Assembly: GCA_963728155.1 (NCBI GenBank)
Contig: CAVSJF010000007.1
Span: 744,001-808,000, forward strand
DNA length: 64,000 nucleotides
Reading direction: 5' to 3'
Origin: JACVRW01 sp963728155
GTDB taxonomy: Bacteria > Actinomycetota > Thermoleophilia > Solirubrobacterales > Thermoleophilaceae
The notes under the pieces are model-generated. The model was not told the DNA's origin. It searched no databases and worked only from the letters and a program-made list of their open reading frames with translations. The position numbers and the translations under genes were made by a program. Shown one piece after another: positions 9,782 through 20,427 of this stretch. How positions within the stretch are numbered: the stretch's first letter is position 1; each line of letters begins with the position of its first letter.

Positions 9782-11688
9782 ATGGTCAAACGCGCCATCG
9801 CGGCGCTCGTATTCGCCGTCGTGGCGCTCGCCCCCGCCAGCGCGTCGGCCGCCTCTCCCGACGCCGAGGCGGTGTCCAAGCGCACGCGCGCCGCCAAGCT
9901 GCTGCGGCTGAAGTCGTTCGACTCGTGCACCGGGCTGATCCGCTACGGGCGGCGCTATTCCGAGCGCGGCCCGGGCGCCGGGCCGCAGGAGCCCTTCGTC
10001 GAAGACTTCGCCTTCTCGCCACCCCCGCTGTTGCGCGCGCCCGATGGCGGGCCGCTGCCGGCCCAGCCCATGGCGCAGGAGGACAGCGCCGCGGGCGGAA
10101 GCGAGACCGGCGACTCGGGCACCAACGTCCAGGAGGCCGGGGTCGACGAGCCCGACATCGTGAAGACCGCCGGCGGCCGCATCTTCGCCGTGGCGGGCGA
10201 CCGCCTGCACTCCGTCGACTCCGCAGGGCCGAGCATGCTCGACTCGGTCGAGCTCGAGGGCTGGGGCCACGAGCTGTTGCTGTCGGGCGACAAGCTGCTG
10301 GTGATCTCGCAGCAGGCGCCCCTCGGCATCCGGGAGAGGGACGTCTACTCGGGCACCTACGACGAGGTGACCGTGCTCACCGAGGTCGACGTGAGCGACC
10401 CCGCGGCGATGACGATCCTGCGCACGGAGCGCATCCGTGGCGTCCACGTGAGTGCACGTCTCACGGGCCATACAGCACGCGTGGTCGTGTGGTCGCGCCC
10501 CCGCGCCGCCCTCGAGCCCGCGTTTCGCGGCCGCCTGCGCGGCTGGCTTCCGCGAAGGGTGACGCGCAGCCGGGTCACGAGCCGTCACAGCGTCCGCAAG
10601 GCGGCGCGCTGCCGCCAGGTGCTGCGCCCGGCGAGCTTCTCCGGCACCGACACGCTCACCGTGCTGACCGTCGATCGTCGAAGGGCCTGCCCGCCGTCGA
10701 TTCCGACGCCGTGCTCAGCGGGGGAGAGATCGCCTACGCGTCGGCCTCGAGCCTGTACGTGGCCACGACGGAGTGGATACCCACGCCCGACGGGTCCGAG
10801 TACCCACCCGAGCGGGCGGGCACGCTGATCCACCGCTTCGACATCTCGAAGCCCGGCAGCACCACCTACAGCGCCAGCGGGAGGGTGCCGGGCTACCTGC
10901 TCAACCAGTTCTCGATGTCCGAGCACGACGGCGTCCTGAGGGTGGCCAGCACCGAGGAGCCCTCGTGGTGGACCGGCCCGACCGACGACGAGAGCGAGAG
11001 CCGGGTGACCACGCTCGGCGAGCGCTCGGGCGCGCTGGTCGAGCTCGGGCGCGCGGGAGGACTCGGCAAGGGCGAGCGCATCTACGCCGTTCGCTTCATC
11101 GGCGAGCGCGGCTACGTGGTCACCTTCCGCGAGACCGATCCGCTGTACACGCTCGACCTCTCCAAGCCCTCGGCGCCCACGGTGGCGGGCGAGCTGAAGA
11201 TCCGTGGGCTACTCGGCCTACCTGCACCCCGTCGACGACGACCTCCTGCTGGGCGTCGGCCAGGACGCCACGGCGCGCGGAAGCCGGCTCGGCACCCAGC
11301 TCTCGCTGTTCGACGTGGGCGACCCGGGCCGGCCGCGCCGTCTGCATCAGCTGACCGTGGAGCGCAACTCGAGCTCGGACGTCGAGTACGACCACCACGC
11401 CTTCCTCTGGTGGGGCCCGTCGAAGCTGGCGGTGATGCCGGTCCACCCTACGCGGACTTCGACGACGCGCCGCCGTTCAGCGGCGCCATCGGCTTCGGGG
11501 TGGACCGCACGAGCGGGATCGCGGAGCGCGGACGCGCCTCGCACGACGAGGACACCGACCGCTACCCCTGGCCGGTCGAGCGGTCGTTCGTGGTGGGCGG
11601 GCGCCTGTTCACCCTGTCCCAGCTCGGGCTCGAGGCCAACAGCCTGGACAACCTGGCCGAGCAGGCCTTTTTGCCCTTCCCCCGCTGA
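9782..11688 (+). CDS. Secreted beta-propeller domain protein (Beta_propel family), frameshifted
   Basis: ATG 9782 begins a signal peptide (MVKRAIAALVFAVVALAPASASA), quoted in part. The family signature TNVQEAGVDEPDIVKTAGG lies near residues 115-135. It is followed by repeated blades such as RIFAVAGDRLHSVDS and KLLVISQQAP. Shifts near 10560, 10680, 11210 and 11445 break the frame, but conserved blades resume each time (YSAYLHPVDDDLLLGVGQDA near 11215). The stop is at 11686-11688. Expected length is about 635 aa. The family (PF09826 type) is extracellular or periplasmic, often calcium-associated, and of unknown function. Confidence 0.72.
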
Positions 11689-11695
11689 TGGCGAG

Positions 11696-12515
11696 GTGTC
11701 CCGTCACGAGTCGCCCGAGCTCTCGTGGGAGATGGTCACCGCGGCCGCGGGACGCCCGCTGCGCGGGCTGGTGCGCAACTACACGGGCTACATCGAGCGC
11801 AGCGCCGAGCCCCTGTGCCGGCGCGAGGTTCCGAGCGGCGACGTGACGCTGATCCTCAGCCCCGAAACGAGGCTGCGCCTGCCCGAGGGCCGCCACACCT
11901 CCTTCGTGGCGGCGCTGCACGACTCGCACACGCTGGTCGAGCACGAGGGCCGGCAGGAGGGCATCGAGGTGCACCTCACTCCGCTGGGAGCGCGGGCCCT
12001 GTTCGGCGTCCCCATGCACGAGCTGACCAACCGCGTCGTGGAGCTCGACGACCTGCTCGGCCGCCGGCGCCCACGAGCTGATCGACAGGCTCTGGGACGC
12101 CGACGGCTGGGAGCGGCGCTTCGCCATCCTCGACGCAACGTTCGCGGCACGCGCCCAGCGCGCCGCGCCGCCGCAGCCCGAGCTGTCGTGGGCCTGGGGG
12201 CGGCTGCGCTCGAGCGCCGGGCGGGCCCGCGTGGGCGCGCTGGCCACCGAGCTCGGCTGGAGCAACCGCCGCCTCATCGATCGCTTTCGAGAGGGAATCG
12301 GCCTACCGCCCAAGGCGATCGGGCGCGTGCTGCGCTTCGAGCGCGTTTCCCGGCTGCTCCAGGACGTGGAGGAACCCCGCCTGGCCGAGGTCGCCTTCGA
12401 CTGCGGCTACTACGACCAGGCCCACCTGAACCGGGACTTCCGCCAGTTCGCGGGCACCACTCCGGGCGAGTACCTGGCCCGGCGGCTGCCGCCCGGCGGC
12501 GGTGTCGCGGGGTAA
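11696..12515 (+). CDS. AraC-family transcriptional regulator, one frameshift
   Basis: It starts at GTG 11696 (VSRHESPELSWEM). The N-terminal half is a cupin-like sensor domain (GYIERSAEPLCRREVPSG, VTLILSPETRLRL). A base error near 12066 moves the coding to the frame of HELIDRLWDADGWERRFAIL. The C-terminal AraC DNA-binding domain has its first helix-turn-helix at VGALATELGWSNRRLIDRFR and the signature EVAFDCGYYDQAHLNRDFR. The stop is at 12513-12515. It starts 7 nt after the propeller gene and may be co-transcribed with it. The ligand is unknown. Confidence 0.8.
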
Positions 12516-12562
12516 ATTCCGTCCAAGACGGCGTCCGCGGTGCCGTCGTAGGGTGCTCGGTC

Positions 12563-12944
12563 ATGCAGATATTCCATCCGGTACTCAAGTTACGAAGACG
12601 CCCCCGCGGCGATCGACTTCCTGGAGCGCGCCTTCGGGTTCGAGCGCCAGGAGGTCCACAAGGGCGACAACGGAGGGGTGGCGCACGCCGAGCTGGCCTA
12701 CGCCGGCGAGGTGATCGGGCTCAGCTCCGTGAGCGAAGGCGATCCCCGCTTCAACCAGGGTGCAGGGCGGACCACCGTCTACGTGGTCGTGGGCGATCCC
12801 GATCCGCTCTTCGCGCGCGCGAAGGAGGCGGGGGCAGAGGTCGTCATGGAGCCCACCGATCAGGACTACGGATCACGCGACTTCGCCGTGCGTGACCCCG
12901 AGGGCAACGTCTGGGCGTTCGGCACATACAGCCCCGAAGCGTGA
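12563..12944 (+). CDS. VOC (glyoxalase/bleomycin-resistance) family protein, one frameshift
   Basis: ATG 12563 opens MQIFHPVL. An extra A near 12586 (ctcaagttac) must be removed to join YEDAPAAIDFLERAFGFERQ. The remainder (YVVVGDPDPLFARAKEAGAE, then DFAVRDPEGNVWAFGTY) is typical of the vicinal oxygen chelate fold. The Glu of DPEGNVW is at the usual metal position. Length is about 127 aa. The closest functional relatives (PhnB-like, glyoxalase or resistance proteins) cannot be separated by eye. Confidence 0.75.
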
Positions 12945-12947
12945 GAA

Positions 12948-12972
12948 GCGGCCGCGCTTTGAGCGCGGCCGC
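12948..12972. terminator. GC-rich hairpin after the VOC gene
   Basis: An 11-bp perfect stem, GCGGCCGCGCT / AGCGCGGCCGC, closes a TTG loop only 3 nt after the stop of the upstream gene. No T-tract follows, so it is either a Rho-type or T-less terminator or a convergent-transcription barrier facing the small leftward gene at 13067. Confidence 0.6.
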
Positions 12973-12998
12973 CCCCCGACCTGTGAAGCCGAACGCGT

Positions 12999-13067
12999 CT
13001 AGAAGACGAAAGCGATCAGCAGGACGATGATCAGGATCAGGACGATTGTTCCGATTCCGATGTACAC
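12999..13067 (-). CDS. 22-residue hydrophobic membrane peptide
   Basis: GTG at 13067 is preceded by a near-perfect AAAGGAGG (complement of 13072-13079) with ideal spacing. It encodes MYIGIGTIVLILIIVLLIAFVF and a TAG. The whole product is one transmembrane helix with Val/Ile/Leu runs. Very small single-helix proteins of this sort occur in actinobacteria and other phyla and are usually missed because of their length. Function is unknown; regulation of a membrane partner or a stress role is possible. It is an isolated unit between a hairpin and the divergent metallopeptidase. Confidence 0.68.
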   Translation of the reverse strand: MYIGIGTIVLILIIVLLIAFVF

Positions 13068-13156
13068 GACAGCCTCCTTTGGGTGGCGACGATGTCGCAT
13101 CCCTCTTTCCCCGCTAGAAGGCATGCGAACCTACTTCTCGCGGGTAAGAGTGCACC

Positions 13157-14055
13157 ATGAGATGGGAACGGCGCAGCCGCAGCGGGGACGTGATCGACGC
13201 GCGCGGCGGGGGAATGAGCCCGCGCGGAGGCCTCCCCGGGGGCCGGGCGGGGGCCGGCGGGGCGATCGGCATCGTCGGCCTGATCGTCTACCTGCTGATC
13301 TCCCAGCTGGGCGGGGGCGGGGGCGGCCTGGGCGCGTTCGGGGTCGACAGCGGGTTCCCCACTGAGGCGCCGGCGGCCGCGGACGCTCAGGGCATACCGG
13401 CCGCGCAGGACCCCGAGCGCGATCTGCGCGACTTCAGCGCCTACGTGTTCTCGCGGGCGCAGGACAGCTGGGAGGAGATCTTCGCCGGCGCCAACCGCAA
13501 CTACGAACGCGCCCAGCTCGTGCTCTATCGCCAGGGGGTGTCGACGGGCTGCGGCAGCGCCTCCTCCGCCGTCGGGCCGTTCTACTGCCCGGCCGACCAG
13601 CGCGTCTACCTCGACCTCTCCTTCTTCGGCGACATGGAGCGCCAGCTCGGCGCGCCCGGTGACTTCGCCTGGGCCTACGTGATCGCCCACGAGATCGGCC
13701 ACCACGTCCAGAACCAGCTGGGCACGAGCCGCGAGGTGCGCGGCCTGCAGAGCCAGAATCCCGAGCGACGCCAACGAGCTGTCGGTGCGCCTCGAGCTCC
13801 AGGCCGACTGCTACTCGGGTGTCTGGGCCAAGACGGTCTACGACGCGCGGCGACCTCGAGCGGGGCGACATCCGCGAGGCCGTGGGGGCCTCCGAGGCGG
13901 TGGGCGACGACCGCCTCCAGGGCAGGGCGGGCGGGGGCGTGAACCCCGACTCCTTCACCCACGGTTCCTCCGAGCAGCGCGCGCGCTGGTTCAACGCCGG
14001 TCGCGAAACCGGCGATCCCGGCGCCTGCGACACCTTCTCGGCCGAGGAGCTCTAG
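13157..14055 (+). CDS. Neutral zinc metallopeptidase, YpfJ/Zn_peptidase family, frameshifted
   Basis: ATG 13157 begins a basic N-terminus (MRWERRSRSGDVIDARGGG). One membrane helix follows at residues ~35-52. The catalytic motif HEIGHH occurs in WAYVIAHEIGHHVQNQLG, and the third ligand region LELQADCYSGVWAK is recovered after a shift near 13765. Another shift near 13853 leads to the C-terminus SFTHGSSEQRARWFNAG. That last stretch is typical of PF04228 proteins such as YpfJ. The stop overlaps the convergent GH1 gene by 3 nt. It is probably membrane-anchored with an external protease domain; the substrate is unknown. Confidence 0.8.
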
Positions 14056-15591
14056 GGGCCCGGCAGGTCGCCCGAGCGCGCGATGCGCCGGAACACGCGA
14101 GCGCTCGGGCGCTCGCGGCGCTGCAGCGTGCGCGGGTTGTAGCCGAAGAAGCCGAAGCGCGGGTAGTAGCCGGCGGCCCACTCGAAGTTGTCCACGAGCG
14201 ACCAGGCGAAGTAGCCCCTAACGTCGGCCTCGCCCGCTCGCATGGCCGCGCGCATCTGGCGCAGGTGGTCGACGAGGTAGCGGGCGCGCAGGTCGTCGTC
14301 GGCGTCGGCCAGCCCGTTCTCGGTCACGTACACCGGCTTGCCGTAGCCCCCGGTGATCCGCGAGCACCCGGCGAAAGCCCTCGGGGTAGATCTCCCAGCC
14401 GAAGTCCGTGCAGGTGGTGGGGCAGGGCGGGGCCGGTCGGGTTCTGGGGATGGGCGTAGGCGTTGGTGGGCAGGAAGTCGAACAGCGGAACGGTGGTGCT
14501 GGCCGGTGCCGCCAGCCCGGTCACGCGGCTGCGGAAGTAGTAGTTGAGGCCGATGAAGTCGGCTCGCCCGCGCAGGTCGGGCGCGCCGCTCGCCGGGATC
14601 GACCACGCCGTCCACGTCGCGGTCGTCGAACCCCCGTGACCACCGCGTTCAGGTAGACGCGGTTGAAGATGTAGTCGGCGTGCCGGGCGCCGCGGCGGTC
14701 GAGCGCGGAGCCCGGGTCGGAGGGGGTGAAGGCGACCATGTTGTGCACCGGCCCCACCCGGGCCCGGGGGTCGTGGCGGTGCACCGCGTCGTAGGCCACG
14801 GCGTTGGCCTTGGCCAGGTTGCGCACCACGCGAATGGCCCCGGGGAAGGAGAACACGCCGGGCGGAAACCATCCGGCGAAGGCGCCGGGCACGTTCACGT
14901 AGCCGCTCACCGCCACCACCATCGGCTCGTTCACCGTCACCCACAGCCGCACCTGGCGGCGGTACCTCCAGGCCGCCCAGGCGGCGAACTTGCCGAACTC
15001 GCGCACCGTCGAGCGGTTGAGCCAGCCGCCTCGCTTGACGGCGGGCGGCGGGTCGTCGGGGCCCACGCCGGCGAAGGCGTCGCGCACCGCGATCGGATCG
15101 TGCAGCCAGATCAGGCAGGGTGAAGTGGTTGAGGGTCAGCACCGGCGTCATGCCGCGGCGCCGGATCGCTCGCAGCTCGCGCTCCGTAGCGGCGCACGGC
15201 GGCCTGGTTGGCCAGATCGTCGAGCTCGCGCGGCGTGCTCGCGCCGGCGGTGGAGCGCGGGAAGATGCGGCTCCAGTCGATCGAGAAGCGAAACGCGTTC
15301 GCGCCCAGGCGCCGCCGGGCCAGCCGGGCGTCGCGCTCGTACAGCGCGCCAGTGCCCGGGCCCGCGCTCGACCCGGTCGCCGCTCACCCGGTCGGCGGCG
15401 ATGTTCTGCGCGTCGTGCGACCAGACCCACCAGTCGCTGCGCCGGTCCGCGTTGGCCGGGCTGCCGCCCGCCTCGGTCTGGAAGGCGCTGATGGCGGGCC
15501 CCCAGAGGAAGTTCCGGGGGAAGTCGCGCGCCTGGGCGGAGCCCGCGAGGGCGAGCGCCAGCACCAGCGTCAGGGCGGCGAGGCGGCGCAA
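14052..15591 (-). CDS. Secreted glycoside hydrolase family 1 (beta-glucosidase-like), frameshifted
   Basis: From a TTG near 15591 (an upstream TTG near 15627 is possible) there is a signal peptide (LAALTLVLALALAGSAQA). Mature GH1 sequence follows: FPRNFLWGPAISAFQTEAGG. The acid/base motif is VTVNEPMV near 14935 and the nucleophile motif is VYVTENGLAD near 14320. C-terminal substrate-binding sequence is GYFAWSLVDNFEWAAGY. Shifts near 14352, 14420, 14590, 14632, 15118, 15187 and 15350 fragment the frame. Retaining beta-glycosidases of this family are usually cytoplasmic, so the signal peptide is notable. It would release sugars outside the cell. Confidence 0.75.
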
Positions 15592-15632
15592 GGTGCGTGC
15601 AGTGTATGCCGGGTGGGTATCAACCAAACGGC

Positions 15633-16058
15633 ATGGAGGCAGTGGTCGAGATCGCCGAGGTCCGGACCTTCGAGACGAGGGGCGGCAACGTTCGCTACGT
15701 GATGAAGGACTCCGACGGCAATGAGTACACGACATTCCGCGAGGGGATCGGCGACGAGGCCAAGCGCCTCCAAGGTGCCCGGGTGCGCATCGAATACCAC
15801 GAGAACCAGCGCGGCCAGTACACCAACGTGTACCTCGACAAGGTGGAGGCCGCGCCCGAGCAACCGGCCGAAGAGGGCGGTGGCGGGCGGACCGATCCCG
15901 ACGAAGCCGCTTGGCGCACGGCGGTGGAGGCGGCGCCCTGGCTGGTCGGGGAGTCCGAGCCGCGCGAGGAAGTTCCCCCTGAGGAGCTCTACGAGAAGCT
16001 GCGGCCCTTCAAGGAGCGGGTGGCGGAGGACATCAAGGGCGACGACGAGCCCGAATAA
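15633..16058 (+). CDS. Conserved small acidic protein, unknown function
   Basis: This is an intact 141-aa protein from ATG 15633, divergent from the GH1 gene with 41 nt between starts. The first ~75 residues (VVEIAEVRTFETRGGNVRYV, then ARVRIEYHENQRGQYTNVYL) read as a five-strand beta domain that could be OB-like. The C-terminus is acidic and helical (residues ~90-141). There is no signal peptide. I do not recognise a family. A nucleic-acid-binding role is only a guess from the fold-like pattern. Confidence 0.7.
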   Translation: MEAVVEIAEVRTFETRGGNVRYVMKDSDGNEYTTFREGIGDEAKRLQGARVRIEYHENQRGQYTNVYLDKVEAAPEQPAEEGGGGRTDPDEAAWRTAVEAAPWLVGESEPREEVPPEELYEKLRPFKERVAEDIKGDDEPE

Positions 16059-16117
16059 ACGGCCAGTTTCGGGCGCACCGGTTCAGAACCCCCCGCGCGC
16101 ACCCGAGTAGGAAGTGG

Positions 16118-17968
16118 GTGCGGCTGCGCCCCCTCTTCACCAGCTTCAGCGTCGTTTTGGCCCTTCTCTCGGTGCTCGCGGGTCCCGCATACGCGATCGA
16201 CGGCGAATTGAGCGGCCTGGTTTCCGACGACTTCGACTCCGGGCAATCGGACACGCGCTGGCGCCTCGACACCGGCCGCGAGAGCCTGACCGTGCTGCCC
16301 ACCGAGCTGCCCGCGCTCGCACCGGGCAGCAACTACGTCGAGGTCGACGGCGAGCGCGAGGGCAACACGGTCGTGGGCGCGGTGCGCCCCGCCGCGCTCG
16401 CCGCGACGCCTACGCTCGGCGGGCGCAAGACCGCCGTGATCGTCTTCAACTTCGCCGACGACACCCGCCAGCCCTGGACGCCGGCGGTGGTGCGCGAGCG
16501 GGTGTTCACCGGCACCGAGTCCACCAGCGCCTTCTTTCGCGAGGAAAGCCACGACCAGCTCTGGCTCGACCGGGAAGGCCGGCAACGTCGACGGTGACGT
16601 CTACGGCTACTACACGCTGCCGGCCGGCGGCAGCAGCTGCAACTTCACGAGCTGGGCGAGTCAGGCCAAGGCGGCGGCCGCGGCCGACGGCTTCGCCGCG
16701 GCCGGCTACCAGCACGTGATGTACGTCTTCCCCGGCCGGAGCGCGTGCAACTGGGCCGGCCTGGCCTACCTGCCGGGAAGCGAGTCGTGGATCAACGGCG
16801 ATCTGACCGTGCGCGTGACGGGCCACGAGATCGGGCACAACCTGGGCCTCAACCACGCGGGCAGCTGGAACTGCACCAGCGGCGGCGCGCCGGTGACGCT
16901 GTCCTCGACGTGCACGGTCAGCGAGTACAACGACCCGTTCGACAACATGGGCAGCTCAGGTGATCGACACAGCCACGGCTGGCACCTCGAGCGGCTGGGG
17001 GTGCTCCAGCCCTCGAACGTGAAGACCGTCACCGCGCCGGGCACGTACATCGATGACCTCGGCGCTCGCGCCGACCGCCCAGCCCACCACGCTGCGCATC
17101 CCGCGCACGCGCGACTCCGATGGCGACGTGCTCGACTGGTACTACCTGGAGATACGCGCGCGCGGAGGCGTGTTCGACGACTTCTCGCTCAGCGATTCGG
17201 TGCTTGGCGGGGTGAGCATCCGCGTGAACGACGACCCGGCCTTCAGTACGCGGTCCAAGCTCCTCGACGCCCACCCGAACTCGGGCGGCATCGCCAATGC
17301 GCCGCTGGCTCCGGGCGAGACGTTCAGCGACGGCCAGGTGAACATCACGACCGTCTCGGCCAACGGCGGTGAGGCCACCGTGGAGGTGGTGATGGGTCCG
17401 CCGCTGCCCGATACCCGAGCGCCTTCCGCGCCCAGCGCGATCGGGCACACTGTCATGGCCGGACGGACCGTTCGGCTTGCGTGGACAGAGAGCAGCGACA
17501 ACAGGGGAGTCCAGGGCTACGCGGTCTTCCGCGACGGAGCCCAGATCGCCACCAGCGCCTCGACCCAGGTCGACGACCCCGGCGCGCCTGCGGGGCAGCA
17601 CGTGTACACCGTCTTTGCCGAGGACGCCGCGGGCAACCGCAGCGCCTCCTCGGCACCCCACGTCGTCTCGATCGCGGAGGCCGCCACGCGCAGGCCGAGC
17701 GGGGCGACCGCAGGCCGCCGGTGATTCGCCTCAAGCACAGGCGGGCGGGCTCATGGCAGCGTGGTACTGGTGGCCCGGGCCCGGGACGCGGGCACGGTGA
17801 AGCGGCTCTCGATGTTCGTCGACGGCGGCCGCGTGAGCGCGGTGCGGCGGTGCTCGGCTGCTCTACCGCCTGAAGGGCCGCCCGGGCTCCTACCGGGTGC
17901 GCGTGGTGGCCGTCGACCGTGGCGGCAACCGCGCCTCGCTCGAGCGTCGGCTGCGCCTCTCGCGCTGA
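16118..17968 (+). CDS. Secreted zinc protease, gametolysin (M11)-like, with fibronectin type III region; frameshifted
   Basis: GTG 16118 starts a signal peptide (MRLRPLFTSFSVVLALLSVLA, quoted in part). The catalytic motif GHEIGHNLGLNHAG gives HExxHxxxxxH. A Met-turn-like YNDPFDNMGSSG follows about 40 residues later, as in metzincins of the M11 type. After a shift near 17052 there is a beta-rich domain. A fibronectin type III-like unit then runs from about 17420 to 17680 (VRLAWTESSDNRGVQGYAVF). The C-terminal segment ends in VVAVDRGGNRASLERRLRLSR. Shifts occur near 16573, 17052, 17730 and 17845. It is likely an exported endopeptidase. Confidence 0.68.
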
Positions 17969-17985
17969 GCCCGTAGGATCGCGCG

Positions 17986-19532
17986 GTGACGCGCGGCACC
18001 TGGCTGGCCCTGGGAGCGATGGCGATGTCCGTGTTCGTCATCGCCAACGACCTGACGGCGCTGAGCGTCGCCCTGCCCCAGATCGAGCAGGACCTCGATT
18101 CCGACGTGTCGACCATCCAATGGGTGGTGAGCGCCTACGCCCTGGTCTTCGGCGTGCTCATCGTGACCGGCGGGCGACTGGCCGACATGCTGGGACGCCG
18201 GCGGATCTTCTTCATCGGGGCGGCCATCTTTGCCGCCTTCTCCGTTCTGGGCGGGTTCGCGCAGAGCGACATCTGGCTGATCGCCTGCCGCGCGCTGATG
18301 GGCGTGGGCGGGGCCATGATGTGGCCCGCGGTTCTTGGGCATGACCTACGACATCCTGCCCGCCGAGCGCGCGGCGCTGGCCGGCGGGCTCATCATCGGC
18401 TCGGCCGGCTTCGGCAACGCGGCCGGCCCGCTGCTCGGGGGCGTGCTCACCGACGTGCTGAGCTGGCGATGGATCCTGTTCGTCAACCTGCCGATAGCCG
18501 CGTTCGCCTGCTTCGTCACCTGGCGAAGCGTGCACGAGAGCACCGGCGCGGGCGCCGACGAGGGGATCGACGTGCCGGGCGTGGCTACGCTCTCGATCAG
18601 CCTGGTGGCTCTGCTGCTGGCGCTCGACCAGGTGACGACCTGGGGCTGGACCGACCCGCGCATCCTGGGACTGTTCGCCGTTTTTGTGTTGCTGCTGGCG
18701 GCGTTCGCGCTGGTCGAGCGCCGCGCCGGGAGCGCGAGCGCTGATCCCGCGGGAGGTGATGGGCAACCCGGCGTTCCGCGCCGCCTGCCTGACCACCCTG
18801 TTCATGTCGGCGGTCTTCTTCGCGGTGCTGCTGTTCCTGCCCCAGTTCATGCAGAAGATCCTCGGCTACTCGCCGCTGCAGGCCGGCGCCGGGCTGCTGC
18901 CGCTGATGGGCGTGTTCGCGATCACCTCCTTCGGCGCGGCGCCGCTGTACGAACGCGTGGGAGCGAAGGTCACGGTCACGGCGGGCACCGCGTTCGTGTG
19001 CCTCGGAATGTTCCTGATCTCGCTGATCGAGATCGACTCCGGCTGGGCGGCGCTCGTGCCCGGCATGGTGGTGACGGGGATCGGCATCGGCCTCTTCTAC
19101 TCGGCCATCACCACGGCCGCGGTCACGGCGGTCGACCCGTCCCGCTCGAGCCTGGCCGGGGGGATCGTCTACATGTTCCAGGTGGCCGGCGGCTCGGTCG
19201 GGCTCGGGCTGACGACGACGGTGTTCACCACCGCCTCCCAGGACCGCCTCCAGCGCGATGCGAAGCAACTGAGCGAGAAGGAGGTCGAGGAGATCCAGGG
19301 CACGCTGGCCGGGACCGAGTCGGCCGCGGAGATCATCGCCCGCCAGGGCAGGGAGACGGGCGACCGCCTGCTCGAGGTGGTGCGCGACGCCTTCGTCTCC
19401 GGGCTCAACTGGTCGTTCCGGCTGGTGGCGCTCCTGGCGCTCGCCGCCCTGGTGGTGGCGGTGCTGTTCGTGGGCGGGTCGCTGTTCGGCCGGCGGGTGC
19501 GGGCCACCCGCGCCGGGCTCGGGCGTTTCTGA
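17986..19532 (+). CDS. DHA2-family (EmrB/QacA-like) MFS drug transporter, frameshifted
   Basis: GTG 17986 opens a 14-helix major facilitator. Helix 1 contains MAMSVFVIANDLTALSVALP. The loop 2-3 motif is GGRLADMLGRRRIFFIG, and motif C-like sequence is SAGFGNAAGPLLGGVL. Single-base shifts near 18335 and 18738 divide the gene into three frames. The last runs intact to a TGA at 19530-19532. Expected length is about 515 aa. A cytoplasmic insertion near residues 410-450 carries acidic and Lys/Glu-rich sequence. DHA2 proteins export drugs or other amphiphiles by proton antiport. Confidence 0.8.
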
Positions 19533-19573
19533 ACGGCAGCAATAAAGGTGGTTCGGCCGGGCTGTTGCTTTGT

Positions 19574-19646
19574 CGCGTTGCCGTAACGCGGTTTGGAGGT
19601 CGCTGTCCTGACTTCACCCCCTATACGAGGGTCAAAGCAGGACAGC
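19574..19646. other. Two adjacent inverted repeats in the intergenic region after the MFS gene
   Basis: The 283-nt gap 19533-19815 holds no convincing gene. It contains CGCGTT-GCCGT-AACGCG (19574-19590; 6-bp stem). Eleven nt later there is a 9-bp stem GCTGTCCTG / CAGGACAGC (19602-19610 with 19638-19646) whose 27-nt loop contains a further ACCC/GGGT pair. The genes on both sides converge here, so a bidirectional terminator region is the simplest reading; a structured RNA is an alternative. Confidence 0.4.
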
Positions 19647-19815
19647 ACCCGAATCCGCGGCCGCGCGGCCCCGTCTGAGTGGCGAGTGTTACCGAACCGC
19701 CACAGGCGTGACGGCGCATCGGCGGCAGCTCACCTGACTCTCTTTGCTGTCGTAAAGCGTCGGTCCCAGCGCCCGGCGGCTCGCACCGCGCAGCAGGCGC
19801 GGCGCGCCCCGCCGC

Positions 19816-20409
19816 TCAGCGCCCCTTGGGCTGCCGAGGCTGGTTCGCGCGAATGTTCTGCGCCGCCTTCTCGGCGGTCTCGGTGATGCGCTTCTCCTTT
19901 GTCTCCGGCCGCTTCGCGGTGGAGATCCACTCGAGGATCCCGCGCTTTGCGGAGCGCGGGAACTCGTCCCAGTGGCGCCGCGCGGCGGGATCGGAGTCGA
20001 GCGCCGCGCGCAGCTCGTCGGGCTCGACCAGGTTCTCCACGTCGTCGAGCGCGCTCCACGCGCCGTTCTTCTTGGCCACGTCGATGGCCGCTTCGCCGGC
20101 CTCGGTCATCAGGCCGTCCTTGCGCAGGCGCTCCACGCGTTCCTTGTTCACTCGCGACCAGCCGCTCCTGGGCTTTCGGGGCGTCACGAGCAGCTGCGAT
20201 CGCTCGTCGTCGAGCTTGCGCCCCAGGCTGTCGATCCAGCCGTGGGCGATCGCCTCCGCGGCGATGTCGTCGTAGGGCACGTGCCGGGCTCCGGCGGCCT
20301 TCTTGTGGGTGACCACCCACACTCCGGGCGAGCTGTCGTGGTTCGCGCCCAGCCACTCGCGCCACTGCTCGCGGCTCGTGACCTCGGTCTGTTCGTAGCG
20401 GTCGGACAC
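19816..20409 (-). CDS. YdeI/OmpD-associated family protein
   Basis: This is an intact 197-aa protein from GTG 20409. It carries the family pattern: an N-terminal EQWREWLGANHDSSPGVWVV, then IAAEAIAHGWIDSLGRKLDD (residues ~48-68). PRKPRSGWSRVNKERVERL and a C-terminal helical ARRHWDEFPRSAKRGILEWI segment complete it. The basic tail ends in NQPRQPKGR. YdeI-type proteins are cytoplasmic and poorly understood (linked to bacteriocin or peptide tolerance in enterics). It is the only clean gene among its error-laden neighbours and follows xylB by 18 nt on the same strand. Confidence 0.8.
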   Translation of the reverse strand: MSDRYEQTEVTSREQWREWLGANHDSSPGVWVVTHKKAAGARHVPYDDIAAEAIAHGWIDSLGRKLDDERSQLLVTPRKPRSGWSRVNKERVERLRKDGLMTEAGEAAIDVAKKNGAWSALDDVENLVEPDELRAALDSDPAARRHWDEFPRSAKRGILEWISTAKRPETKEKRITETAEKAAQNIRANQPRQPKGR

Positions 20410-20427
20410 GCGAGATCCGGGCGCAGC

